Below are positions 25,507 to 33,172 of a DNA stretch of 64,000 bases, piece by piece; the first letter of the stretch is position 1; each line of letters opens with the position of its first letter. The notes beneath the pieces were generated by a model. It worked only from the letters and a program-made list of their open reading frames with translations. It ran no database searches and was not told the origin of the DNA. The DNA is from Limnoglobus roseus (GTDB lineage: Bacteria > Planctomycetota > Planctomycetia > Gemmatales > Gemmataceae). The position numbers and the translations under genes were made by a program. The stretch spans positions 8,260,163-8,324,162 of the forward strand of contig NZ_CP042425.1 of assembly GCF_008254045.1 (NCBI RefSeq). The letters run 5' to 3'.

Positions 25507-25537
25507 AGAAGCCCCCGGACGACGTCCGGGGGCTTCT
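25507..25537. terminator. Bidirectional terminator between convergent genes
   Basis: AGAAGCCCCCGGAC and GTCCGGGGGCTTCT form a perfect 14-base stem around GAC. It lies between the coiled-coil gene stop and the tricorn-like gene stop (25542), so it can serve both directions; T runs are short. Confidence 0.85.
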
Positions 25538-25541
25538 GCGT

Positions 25542-28500
25542 TTACTTCGCCCGCTTCGGGTAGTCGGGCCGCTTGATCTCCTTCTTCGGCTCATTCTTCA
25601 GGGCCTCCAGCGCCAGTTCGATCGCCTTCTCTAACTGTGGGTCTTTGCCGGCGATCAGGTCCTTCGGCAGCATGTCGATGTCGTAGTCCGGGGCGACGCC
25701 CTCGTTCTCGACGATCCAGCCTTCTTCCGGCGTCCAGATGGCGAAGTTCGGGGCCGTGACGGTGCCGCCGTCCATCAACACCGGGTAGCCGCTGATGCCG
25801 ACGAGGCCGCCCCACGTCCGCTTGCCGACGACCGGCCCGAGTTTGAACTTCTTGAACATGTACGGCAGCATGTCACCGCCCGAACCCGCCCCCTCGTCGG
25901 CAATCATCACCTTCGGTCCGAACACCGCCGCACTCGGCGACCGCCACTCGCTACCGTATCGGGGTGCCCAATACGACGCGAACGGCCGGCGAAGCGTGTC
26001 GATGTAGTAGTCGGCGATCTGCCCGCCGCTGTTGAACCGCTCGTCGATGATGAGCGCGTCCTTGTCCACCTGCGGGTAGAAGTACCGCTTGAAGTACGCC
26101 ACCCCCTGCCCCGCCGTGTCCGGCACGTAGACGTAGCCGACCTTGCCGTCGGTCGCCTTCGCGACTTTGCGGAGGTTTCCCTCGACCCACTCGCGGTTGC
26201 GGAGGGCCAACTCGTTCGACAGCGGTTCCACCGTGACCGTGCGGCTGTTCTTGCCGTCAGCGGTCGGGCCGACGGTCAGTTCGATCGACTTGCCGGCCGC
26301 GTTCTCGAACAGCGAATAAATCTCGGTCGGCGCTTTCAGGTCCACGCCGCGGACGGCGAGCAGGAAGTCGCCTTCCTTCACGTTCACGCCGGGGGCCGTC
26401 AACGGCGACCGCAGCTCCGACGTGTAGTTCAGCCCGCTGTAGATTTTCTTGAAGCGGTAGCGGCCGTCGGAGACTTCGTAGTCGGCCCCGAGCAACCCGC
26501 CGCCGACGGTTTTCTTCTCATTGACCCGCTCCCCTGGCGTCGTGTAACTGTGGCCGACGGCGAGTTCCGAGAGCATCCAGCGGATAACCTTGTACAGATC
26601 GCCGCCGTTGTTGACGTGTTCGAGGAACGGTTCGTACTTCTTCTCGACGGCTGGCCAGTCGGCCCCGTGCATATTCGGGTCGTAGAAGAAGTCGCGGTTG
26701 ATCCGCCATGCTTCGTGGAAGATTTGTTTCCACTCGGCCCGCGGGTCGACCCGCACTTCGATGGCGTCCAGGTTCAACTTCCCGCCACCACCGCCGGTCG
26801 ATTCAGCCGGGGCCGCCGCACCGCCACCACCGCGACGACTGCCGCCCAACGCCGGGGCCGCCGCGGGTGCCGCACCGCCACCGCCGGACGTGCTGGTGAT
26901 GTACCAGTCGCCGCCCTGCGAGTAGAGCATCTTGCGGCCGTCGGGCGTCAGTTCGTAGCTGCCGACGCCGGCCTGCACGGTGCTGACCCGGCGGGCCTCC
27001 ACGTCGAACTTCATCAGCGTACCGCCGCCACCTCCGCCTTCACCGCGACCGCCACCCTCGGGCCGCGACAGGACGAACACCTGGTTCGCCGCGCCCGCTT
27101 GCAGGCTGCCGTAACTGCCCGACGGCATCGGCAGGGCGATGATCCGCTGGTCAATCCCCGCGAAGTCAATGCGGAACTGGTTCGCCGGCTTCGGCTCAGT
27201 CTTCTTCGGCTCCTCGTCCGGCTTCGGGGCGTCTTTCTTCGGCTCGTCCTTTTTGGGTTCGTCCTTCTTCTTCGGCTCCTCCTTCTTCTCGTCGTCGATC
27301 ATGGGCCGGCGGGCGGGGTTGCCCGGCGTCATCGGCTGAATGCCCTTCTCCTCGTCGCTCTCGCGGAGGAACGGCGACGGCACGTCCTTTTGCAGCACCG
27401 CCATGTAGACGCTGAACCGCGGCGATCGCACGTCCGAGGCCGACTGCGAGAAGCCGTGCTTGCTCATCCCCGTGTCGCTCGACGACAGGAAGTAGAGGTA
27501 CTTGCCGCCTGCGTCGAAGGCCGGGCTGACGGCCTCGTTCAAACCGTCGGTCACGGGGAACGACTTGTTCTGCTCCAGCGAGTAGACGTACACGCGGCCG
27601 ACCTTCGCGGGCGTCTCCATCGAGTACGTCACCCACTTGTTGTCCGGCGACCACGACGAGTTCGACACGCCGCGGCCGAGGCCGTCCTGGGCCGACACGA
27701 TCTTCGTGATCTTGCCACTCTCGACGTCCAGCCAGAACAGCGATTGCGAGTTATCGACGTACAGCAGCTTCTTCGAATCCCGCGACCAGGTCGTGCCGTA
27801 GTAGAAGCCGCCGCCGGTCATTTTGATCGTCTTCTTGTCGCCCTTGCCGGACTGCGGGGCGAGGACGAGGTGGTACTCGCCGCCCTCGTCGGAGAAGTAC
27901 GCGATCGTCTTGCCGTCCGGCGACCAACTCGGCGACCGCTCGTGAACACCCGGCGTGCTGGTCAGGTAACGGGGGTCGCCCTTCTCGGCCGGCACGGTGA
28001 CGATCTCGCCGCGGAACTCGATGACGGCCCGTGACCCGCTCGGCGACACGCTCGCGTCGCGGGCGTACTTCGCCCCCTTCACGAACCGCGTCCGCGCTTC
28101 CGGCGAATCGGTCGCGATGCTCACCTTCAACCGCGTCGGCGACGTTTCGCCCGGTTTCAGCAGGTGCAGGTAGCCTGCCTGTTCGAGAATCAGCCGATCG
28201 TCGCCGTGGTTGATATCGAGGACGGGGAAGTCCTTGAACTCGGTGACTTGCTTCACGTCCTCGGTCGCCGGCTTGTGACCGTTCGGCTTGAACGCGAAGA
28301 CGTTATACTCGCCGGCCCGGTCTGACCGGAAGTAGATCGTGTCGCCCAGCCAGTTCGGGTCGAGGTCGTTGCACCGATCCTTCGGTTGCGGGATTTCGAC
28401 CACGTCGTGCGTCGCCACGTCGTAGACCCAGATGCGGCTGTGGGTGCCGCCGCGGTAGTGCTTCCACTGCGGCGTGGCATCGCGGACCGGCGTGTACGCG

Positions 28501-28988
28501 ATGTACTTGCCGTCCGGCGAATAACACGCCTCGAACCCCCACGGGATCGGCAGTTGCGTGGCCATCCCGCCGGCCAGCGGGAGTGTGAACAGTTGGCTGT
28601 GCCGGGTCGAGAAGACGTTGCGGTTCGACGAGAACAGGATCTCGCCCTTCGGCGTGAAGCCGCGAACGACATCGGCACTCGGGTGGTAGGTCAGCCGCGT
28701 CGGCGAGCCACCTTCGACGGGCAGCGTGTACACGTCGACGTTGCCGTCGTACTGACCGCTGAACGCGAGAATCGAGCCGTCCGGCGAGAAGACCGGGTAC
28801 GACTCGACGCCGAGATCGGTCGTCAACCGCCTGGCGTTCTTGCCGTCGAGGTCGGCGGTCCACAGGTCTTCGCCGTAGACGAAGGCAATCTTCTTCGCAC
28901 TAACGGCCGGCATCGACAGCAAGCGCGTGTCGTCCGAACTGCGTGCGGCCGCCGCCAGTCCGGCGGTGAGCAGCAGGGTGTAGAGCAT
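25542..28988 (-). CDS. Tricorn-like S41 protease
   Basis: The 1148-residue secreted protease starts at the ATG at 28988 with a signal peptide (MLYTLLLTAGLAAAARS). The N-terminal 700 residues hold two beta-propeller domains with TolB/DPP-like repeats (SPDGSILAFSG, SPDGKYIAYTP, SPDGKTIAYFSD). A charged Lys/Pro/Glu insert and Gly-rich linkers separate them from the catalytic half. There the tricorn core (SELAVGHSYT with catalytic His), a PDZ domain, and the S41 core with Ser in GAGSGGDMLPYMF and RTWGGLVGISG follow; the last acidic residue is in VENEGVAPDYDID. It degrades peptides. The long upstream open extension to 29600 is antisense to the CBM9-like gene and not coding. It follows the CBM9-like gene across a hairpin. 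Confidence 0.88.
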   Translation of the reverse strand: MLYTLLLTAGLAAAARSSDDTRLLSMPAVSAKKIAFVYGEDLWTADLDGKNARRLTTDLGVESYPVFSPDGSILAFSGQYDGNVDVYTLPVEGGSPTRLTYHPSADVVRGFTPKGEILFSSNRNVFSTRHSQLFTLPLAGGMATQLPIPWGFEACYSPDGKYIAYTPVRDATPQWKHYRGGTHSRIWVYDVATHDVVEIPQPKDRCNDLDPNWLGDTIYFRSDRAGEYNVFAFKPNGHKPATEDVKQVTEFKDFPVLDINHGDDRLILEQAGYLHLLKPGETSPTRLKVSIATDSPEARTRFVKGAKYARDASVSPSGSRAVIEFRGEIVTVPAEKGDPRYLTSTPGVHERSPSWSPDGKTIAYFSDEGGEYHLVLAPQSGKGDKKTIKMTGGGFYYGTTWSRDSKKLLYVDNSQSLFWLDVESGKITKIVSAQDGLGRGVSNSSWSPDNKWVTYSMETPAKVGRVYVYSLEQNKSFPVTDGLNEAVSPAFDAGGKYLYFLSSSDTGMSKHGFSQSASDVRSPRFSVYMAVLQKDVPSPFLRESDEEKGIQPMTPGNPARRPMIDDEKKEEPKKKDEPKKDEPKKDAPKPDEEPKKTEPKPANQFRIDFAGIDQRIIALPMPSGSYGSLQAGAANQVFVLSRPEGGGRGEGGGGGGTLMKFDVEARRVSTVQAGVGSYELTPDGRKMLYSQGGDWYITSTSGGGGAAPAAAPALGGSRRGGGGAAAPAESTGGGGGKLNLDAIEVRVDPRAEWKQIFHEAWRINRDFFYDPNMHGADWPAVEKKYEPFLEHVNNGGDLYKVIRWMLSELAVGHSYTTPGERVNEKKTVGGGLLGADYEVSDGRYRFKKIYSGLNYTSELRSPLTAPGVNVKEGDFLLAVRGVDLKAPTEIYSLFENAAGKSIELTVGPTADGKNSRTVTVEPLSNELALRNREWVEGNLRKVAKATDGKVGYVYVPDTAGQGVAYFKRYFYPQVDKDALIIDERFNSGGQIADYYIDTLRRPFASYWAPRYGSEWRSPSAAVFGPKVMIADEGAGSGGDMLPYMFKKFKLGPVVGKRTWGGLVGISGYPVLMDGGTVTAPNFAIWTPEEGWIVENEGVAPDYDIDMLPKDLIAGKDPQLEKAIELALEALKNEPKKEIKRPDYPKRAK

Positions 28989-29073
28989 CTTCACGGGTGC
29001 GGAACTCCGAGGCGACGGGAATGAATTCGGAGAGAGGGTGCGAGGAGATGATAGGCGCGAGTGGAGACTCTTC

Positions 29074-29136
29074 AACGAGGCCGCTGGGCGAACAAGGGCA
29101 GGAACTCCCCGCCCTTGCTCGCCCAGCGGCCTCGTT
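29074..29136. terminator. Long hairpin after the CBM9-like gene
   Basis: The 26-base arms AACGAGGCCGCTGGGCGA... (29074-29099) and 29111-29136 are complementary at 25 positions, with an 11-base loop. The right arm starts two bases from the stop of the minus-strand CBM9-like gene. It probably terminates that gene or belongs to a dispersed palindrome family, since no T run follows. Confidence 0.7.
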
Positions 29137-29137
29137 T

Positions 29138-30172
29138 CTATTTGTTGGTGATTCGACTGTCGTCGCGAATCGTCCACGCCTTCAGCGTCGCCTCGAAGCC
29201 GTTGCGTGTAACTTCGATCTCCGGCGTGCCGATCTTCGGCGGCTTCCAGCCTAACTCGGCGACGGTCTTCGCGAAGCGGTTGTTCTTCTTCTGGTAGTCC
29301 CGCTGGGCGTAGTACAACTCGTGCAGCACGTCCTTCACGCCCTGTGCCGGGTCGGGCGTGTATGCCACCTTGCCGCTCGTCTTCGTGCTGAACTGCACGT
29401 AACCCCAGCGTTCCGGGCGGTGCATGTCGATGACGCCTTGCGGCGACCAGACCCAGTTGTGTTCGGGCTTGCCTTTCACCTTCACGTACTTGCCGTTCTC
29501 GATTGTCGTGTCCCACTCGACGCGCGAGAAGTTGATCCTCCACTGGTCCCCGTCCTTCGGCGGTGTGGCGGCGTTGGACATCTCTTTCAACCCGTCCCAC
29601 GGCCAGAAGATTTCGACCGACCAGCCCTTATCGGTGTCGGTCGAATCGTTGAGCGTGCCGTCAAGGGCGACGGCCGTCTTCAGGCCGATAATCTCCCATC
29701 CGTTGAGAGCCTTGCCGCCGTCCTTGTACGGCTTCGAGAGCAGCAAGTCCCACGTCGTATTCTTCGCGTTCAGTTCGAGTTCGCCGTAGAGGTGGTTGTC
29801 CCCGTCGGGATCGAGGAACACTTCGAAGTCCGGGTCTTGGAAGATGACCGCGTCGTGCTGTGTGAACGTCGCCCACAGGTGCGGCTCCTCCATCTCGGCA
29901 GCGATGTAAAGCCCCTTGTCATCCCAGAGCATCTTCATCCGCGTGCGGTACCGCGGCTTCGGCTTCTTCTCACCTTCGATGTCCCCGAAGTCCTCACTCC
30001 ACGGCGCGGCCTTCCAGGCATCATCGTCGAGCTTGCCATCGATGACCGGCGACTTCTCGGCCTTGAGGCAGACATAGCCACGCGGCGCCGGGTGTTCGGC
30101 CGGGCCGTCGGCCGCGAGAAGTGGTAGGACAGCGATGATTAGAGCCAACGCAAGCCAGACGCGACTTAGCAT
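29138..30172 (-). CDS. Secreted protein with CBM9-like carbohydrate-binding domain
   Basis: The 344-residue protein has a signal peptide (MLSRVWLALALIIAVLPLLA). A CBM9-like/DOMON-type sandwich follows (about 35-240), recognised by VIDGKLDDDAWKAAPW, LYIAAEMEEPHLWA, DPDFEVFLDPDGDNH and WSVEIFWPWDGL. The C-terminus (about 250-344) is a small domain with HELYYAQRDYQKKNNRFA. Such proteins bind or sense extracellular glycans and are common in planctomycetes. ATG 30172 has AAGGA 7 bases upstream; ATG 30187 overlaps the preceding stop and is an alternative giving five more residues. It follows the zinc-ribbon gene directly. Confidence 0.82.
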   Translation of the reverse strand: MLSRVWLALALIIAVLPLLAADGPAEHPAPRGYVCLKAEKSPVIDGKLDDDAWKAAPWSEDFGDIEGEKKPKPRYRTRMKMLWDDKGLYIAAEMEEPHLWATFTQHDAVIFQDPDFEVFLDPDGDNHLYGELELNAKNTTWDLLLSKPYKDGGKALNGWEIIGLKTAVALDGTLNDSTDTDKGWSVEIFWPWDGLKEMSNAATPPKDGDQWRINFSRVEWDTTIENGKYVKVKGKPEHNWVWSPQGVIDMHRPERWGYVQFSTKTSGKVAYTPDPAQGVKDVLHELYYAQRDYQKKNNRFAKTVAELGWKPPKIGTPEIEVTRNGFEATLKAWTIRDDSRITNK

Positions 30173-30183
30173 GAGATAGTCCT

Positions 30184-30639
30184 TCATTCGGCGGCCAATT
30201 GGCGTTCGCAGCAATTGCAATTTTCAACAATCAGGATGTACGTGAGGTTGCACGCCTTGCATTTCCGGCGTGCCGCGCCGGCCGCGGAATCAACAAATTG
30301 CTTCGCCAACTCGCGGGTGGTCATCGCCTTCGCGAGTTTGTCAATGACTTGCTCAACAGCCGTTCCCGATTCAAGGTCTGAGCGAGCGGCGGTGACCGCG
30401 CGATAAGCCAGCGATGGCGGGTCACTGTTCACTGCGTCGGGATTGAATTGCAACTTGCAATGAAGGCACTCGACGTAATCTTTGATGCGTCGCGTCTCAA
30501 AGAGCGGGATAAAGAACAAGGTAAAGTAGCTCCCAATGCGCATCCGCTTGAACGCGCGCGTCGCGTTGCAATTCGGGCAATACAATTCGTCCCGCGACTG
30601 TTCAATGTTCCGCTCTCGTTCGCCAAGAATGATGAACAT
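30184..30639 (-). CDS. Zinc-ribbon protein with membrane-like segment, unknown function
   Basis: The 151-residue protein starts at ATG 30639 with GGAAGGAGG upstream. Cysteine pairs CPNC (about 21-24) and CLHC (about 58-61) form a zinc ribbon. Between them a hydrophobic stretch (YFTLFFIPLF) could insert into or lie on the membrane. A second cluster (CKACN and CNCCER near the C-terminus) may bind another metal. It resembles the zinc-ribbon (zinc_ribbon_15-type) family. Its stop overlaps a possible start of the CBM9-like gene (ATGA), so the two are cotranscribed. Confidence 0.75.
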   Translation of the reverse strand: MFIILGERERNIEQSRDELYCPNCNATRAFKRMRIGSYFTLFFIPLFETRRIKDYVECLHCKLQFNPDAVNSDPPSLAYRAVTAARSDLESGTAVEQVIDKLAKAMTTRELAKQFVDSAAGAARRKCKACNLTYILIVENCNCCERQLAAE

Positions 30640-30655
30640 CAACTGCCTCCTTCCA

Positions 30656-31885
30656 TCACTTCACCGCCAGGTCCACGCTCACCTCGGCCTCGAACATCAG
30701 TTTCGGGTCGCCGCGGCCGGCGAGCGTCTTCAACAGTATGCCGATGGTGCGGTCGGGTTTGCCCTCGAACAGCGTCTTACCGGCGTGCGTGATCGTCACC
30801 GGCTTCTCTAGGTCGGCCACGCGGTCGTCGAACCGCACGATCAGCTTGCCGACCTTCTCGGCCGTCACGATGTCTACCTTTTGCCCCTCGCGTTGCGCGA
30901 CGACGAGCGTATCATTCTTCGCCTCGGCGTCCGGCACGGCCAGCCAGTACGAGCGGTCGTGCGGTGTGCCAGTCTGCTTCCACACGACACGGTCGGGCAC
31001 CGGATTGCGACTGAACTTCGCCATCCACGGCAGGGCGACCTTGTCTTCCAGGTTCATCCAGTGCGGCTTCCCCTCGTGGACCTTCACGAAGTGTTGGTAC
31101 CCCTTCGGGTCGTCCTTTTGCAACTTGTCCAACTTCTCGCCGTACTCCTTCGCGACCTCGTTCCGCTTATAGGCCGCGTCGTTGCCGCCGACTTGCAGGG
31201 CGAACGGCACGTTCCGCAGTGAGAGCAGCGACACGCCGTTCGGGTGCCCAGCCATCATCGCGGCAGCCGCCCAACTGTCGGCCATGCGTGGGCCGAGTTG
31301 GTACACGCCGTCGCCGCCGGCCGAGTAGCCCATCACGTAGACACGGTCCGGGTTCACGTCTTCCAGCACGATCAGGTCTTCGATGAGCTGCGTGAAGAGG
31401 CGGTCGATGTGGGCCTCGTGCCAGAGGTTCCAGGTGTTCGTCGGTGCCCGCGGGGCGAGGTAGATGCCCTCGTCGAGCGTGTACAGTTTCTTCTGGTTCT
31501 GCCACTGACTGTCGTTGACCTGTTTCGCAGCGTTGCCGCCGCCGTGCAGCGACAGCCAGAGACTACGGCCACCCTTCGGCTTCTCGCCGAACGTCTTGAA
31601 GTCGAACGGCATCTCCAACTTGCCGTCCTTCAGCACGCGGTCCTTGATCTCGGCGGCCCGGTCCTTTCGCACCGTGGCGGCGTGGTATTCCCAGATGAGC
31701 TTGCGGGCGGTCGCGGCATCGGCCTTCGTCAGCGGCACGTTAACAAAGGGTATCGGTTCGAGGTCGGCTGCGTTCGGGGTCAGCGCGGCTTCAAGGGCTT
31801 TGATGGCCTTGGCGGACTTGCCGGCGTCGGGCGGGGAAGCGGCAAGGGGAAGGGCGAGCAAGAGAAGTGCGAAAGTTGTACGCAT
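30656..31885 (-). CDS. Secreted alpha/beta-hydrolase (esterase/poly-hydroxyalkanoate depolymerase-like)
   Basis: The 409-residue protein has a signal peptide (MRTTFALLLLALPLAAS) and an alpha/beta-hydrolase core. LWLSLHGGGNA forms the oxyanion region, YVMGYSAGGDG the nucleophile elbow (GYSAGG), and histidine candidates lie in the KPHWMN and TPHDRSYW segments. The N-terminal helical 100 residues and a C-terminal beta domain (about 320-409) flank the catalytic part. It would cleave esters outside the cytoplasm; the substrate is unknown. The zinc-ribbon gene starts 17 bases past its stop, so a shared operon is likely. Confidence 0.78.
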   Translation of the reverse strand: MRTTFALLLLALPLAASPPDAGKSAKAIKALEAALTPNAADLEPIPFVNVPLTKADAATARKLIWEYHAATVRKDRAAEIKDRVLKDGKLEMPFDFKTFGEKPKGGRSLWLSLHGGGNAAKQVNDSQWQNQKKLYTLDEGIYLAPRAPTNTWNLWHEAHIDRLFTQLIEDLIVLEDVNPDRVYVMGYSAGGDGVYQLGPRMADSWAAAAMMAGHPNGVSLLSLRNVPFALQVGGNDAAYKRNEVAKEYGEKLDKLQKDDPKGYQHFVKVHEGKPHWMNLEDKVALPWMAKFSRNPVPDRVVWKQTGTPHDRSYWLAVPDAEAKNDTLVVAQREGQKVDIVTAEKVGKLIVRFDDRVADLEKPVTITHAGKTLFEGKPDRTIGILLKTLAGRGDPKLMFEAEVSVDLAVK

Positions 31886-31905
31886 GGCAAATCGTTCTGA
31901 AGGAA

Positions 31906-31979
31906 GGCGAGCGGCCCGGCGTGAGCGGGCCGTGTCTAAGCGTATCGAGACACGGCCCGCTCACGCCGGGCCGCTCGCC
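31906..31979. terminator. Perfect 32-base inverted repeat
   Basis: The arms at 31906-31937 (GGCGAGCGGCCCGGCGTGAG...) and 31948-31979 are fully complementary with a 10-base loop. The repeat lies between the transglutaminase stop (31987) and the hydrolase start (31885). It likely ends the upstream transcript. Its GGCGTGAGC core looks like dispersed palindromes of planctomycete genomes. Confidence 0.7.
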
Positions 31980-31986
31980 GTTGCGC

Positions 31987-33123
31987 TTACTTCGAGTTCA
32001 ACTCCACTACGACAGCTTGCGATTCACCGGCCTTACCTGTCGTGATCCTCTTCGTTACGTCGCCGACTGTCACCGTGTACTCGGTCGCCGGCAGTAGGTC
32101 GAACTCGAGGGTGTCGTTCAAGTCGGCCGACTCGCTCCGGGACTTGCCTTCGAACTTCGCCTTTCCGCCGCTCACCGTCACGGCCGCCGCGACCCGCTTC
32201 TTGTCGGCGGTTAACACGCGAATGGACACGCGGACGGTGTCGGCCTTCTTCGCGGTCGTCTTAGCGTAGCGGTCGGTGACGTTCTCGCCGGGCACGTTCT
32301 TGTTGTCGCGTGCCCACACGAGAGGGAAGTGCTGATCGGTCTTACGAAAGCTCGCGGCGTAGATGGCGTGTTCGGGATTGTCCTTCTGCGCCTTGGCCGC
32401 GTCGCCGACGAACCAGCCGCGGTCGAGGCCGAGCGGGTCGGGTTCGCACGCCCCGGTGAAGTGCCAGTCCTTGTCCCAGACTTCGAGCCAGGTGTGATTG
32501 CCGCGCTTGTCGGACCAGTTCGGCGTGCCAACCAACCGTGTCGGCACACCCACCGCCCGGCAGGCGTCGCTGAGGACAATCGACAGGCCGGTACAGGAGG
32601 CCGTGCCCTGGGCGATCGATTCCTTCGGGCTGAAGTTCGGGGCCTTTCGCTGCGGGGCGTACTTCAGTGCCAGCTTCGGATACAGTTCCTTGTTCAGCTT
32701 CATCGCCACTTCGGTCGGCGTCTTGCAATCCTTGACGATTGGCCGACACAGGTCGGAGAATTCTTGCCGCCACGGGTCTCGCTTCTCGTCGATGTTCGCG
32801 TAGGGCAGCAGGTTGTTGAAGAACACATCCTCGTGAATGTCCTTGCCCCACGGCACGTCCTGCTTGGCCTTGTACGCCAAGGCGTGGTTCGCCTTCAGGA
32901 AGTCCGCGGTTAGCGTCGTCAGGTCGCGGTCGGGCATGTTGGCGACGAGGAACTCCATTCCCTTCCGCTGCTCTTTCGGCACGCCGTCGAGGGCCGCTTC
33001 GAGTTGCGGGCGGTTGTCCTTCGCCTTCGCGAGAGCCTTCTCGACTTCGGCTGGCCGATCGGCAGTAAAAGCGGTTGAGTGCGTGAAGAGACTCACGACA
33101 AGAAGTGCGATCCAAGAGCGCAT
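31987..33123 (-). CDS. Secreted transglutaminase-like protein
   Basis: The 378-residue protein has a signal peptide (MRSWIALLVVSLFTHSTAFTA), a helical region, and a transglutaminase-like core. The catalytic Cys is in GTASCTGLSIVL (about residue 171), the His in NHTWLEVWDKDWHF, and an Asp in ACEPDP. The C-terminal about 90 residues are a beta domain, a carboxypeptidase-regulatory/Ig-like fold by pattern (VRVSIRVLTADKKRVAAAVTV). It may cleave or crosslink peptides outside the cytoplasm. ATG 33123 follows a GGAG that lies within a perfect hairpin. It is downstream of the efflux operon on the same strand. Confidence 0.8.
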   Translation of the reverse strand: MRSWIALLVVSLFTHSTAFTADRPAEVEKALAKAKDNRPQLEAALDGVPKEQRKGMEFLVANMPDRDLTTLTADFLKANHALAYKAKQDVPWGKDIHEDVFFNNLLPYANIDEKRDPWRQEFSDLCRPIVKDCKTPTEVAMKLNKELYPKLALKYAPQRKAPNFSPKESIAQGTASCTGLSIVLSDACRAVGVPTRLVGTPNWSDKRGNHTWLEVWDKDWHFTGACEPDPLGLDRGWFVGDAAKAQKDNPEHAIYAASFRKTDQHFPLVWARDNKNVPGENVTDRYAKTTAKKADTVRVSIRVLTADKKRVAAAVTVSGGKAKFEGKSRSESADLNDTLEFDLLPATEYTVTVGDVTKRITTGKAGESQAVVVELNSK

Positions 33124-33124
33124 G

Positions 33125-33159
33125 ATGCTGTTCTCCACCGGAGAGGTGGAGAACAGCAT
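33125..33159. promoter_or_regulatory. Hairpin covering the ribosome site of the transglutaminase-like gene
   Basis: ATGCTGTTCTCCACC (33125-33139) and GGTGGAGAACAGCAT (33145-33159) are perfect 15-base complements around GGAGA. On the minus strand the arm at 33125-33139 includes GGTGGAG just ahead of the ATG at 33123. It may terminate the upstream RND transcript or hide the ribosome site. Confidence 0.6.
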
Positions 33160-33172
33160 ACCGGGGCGACGA

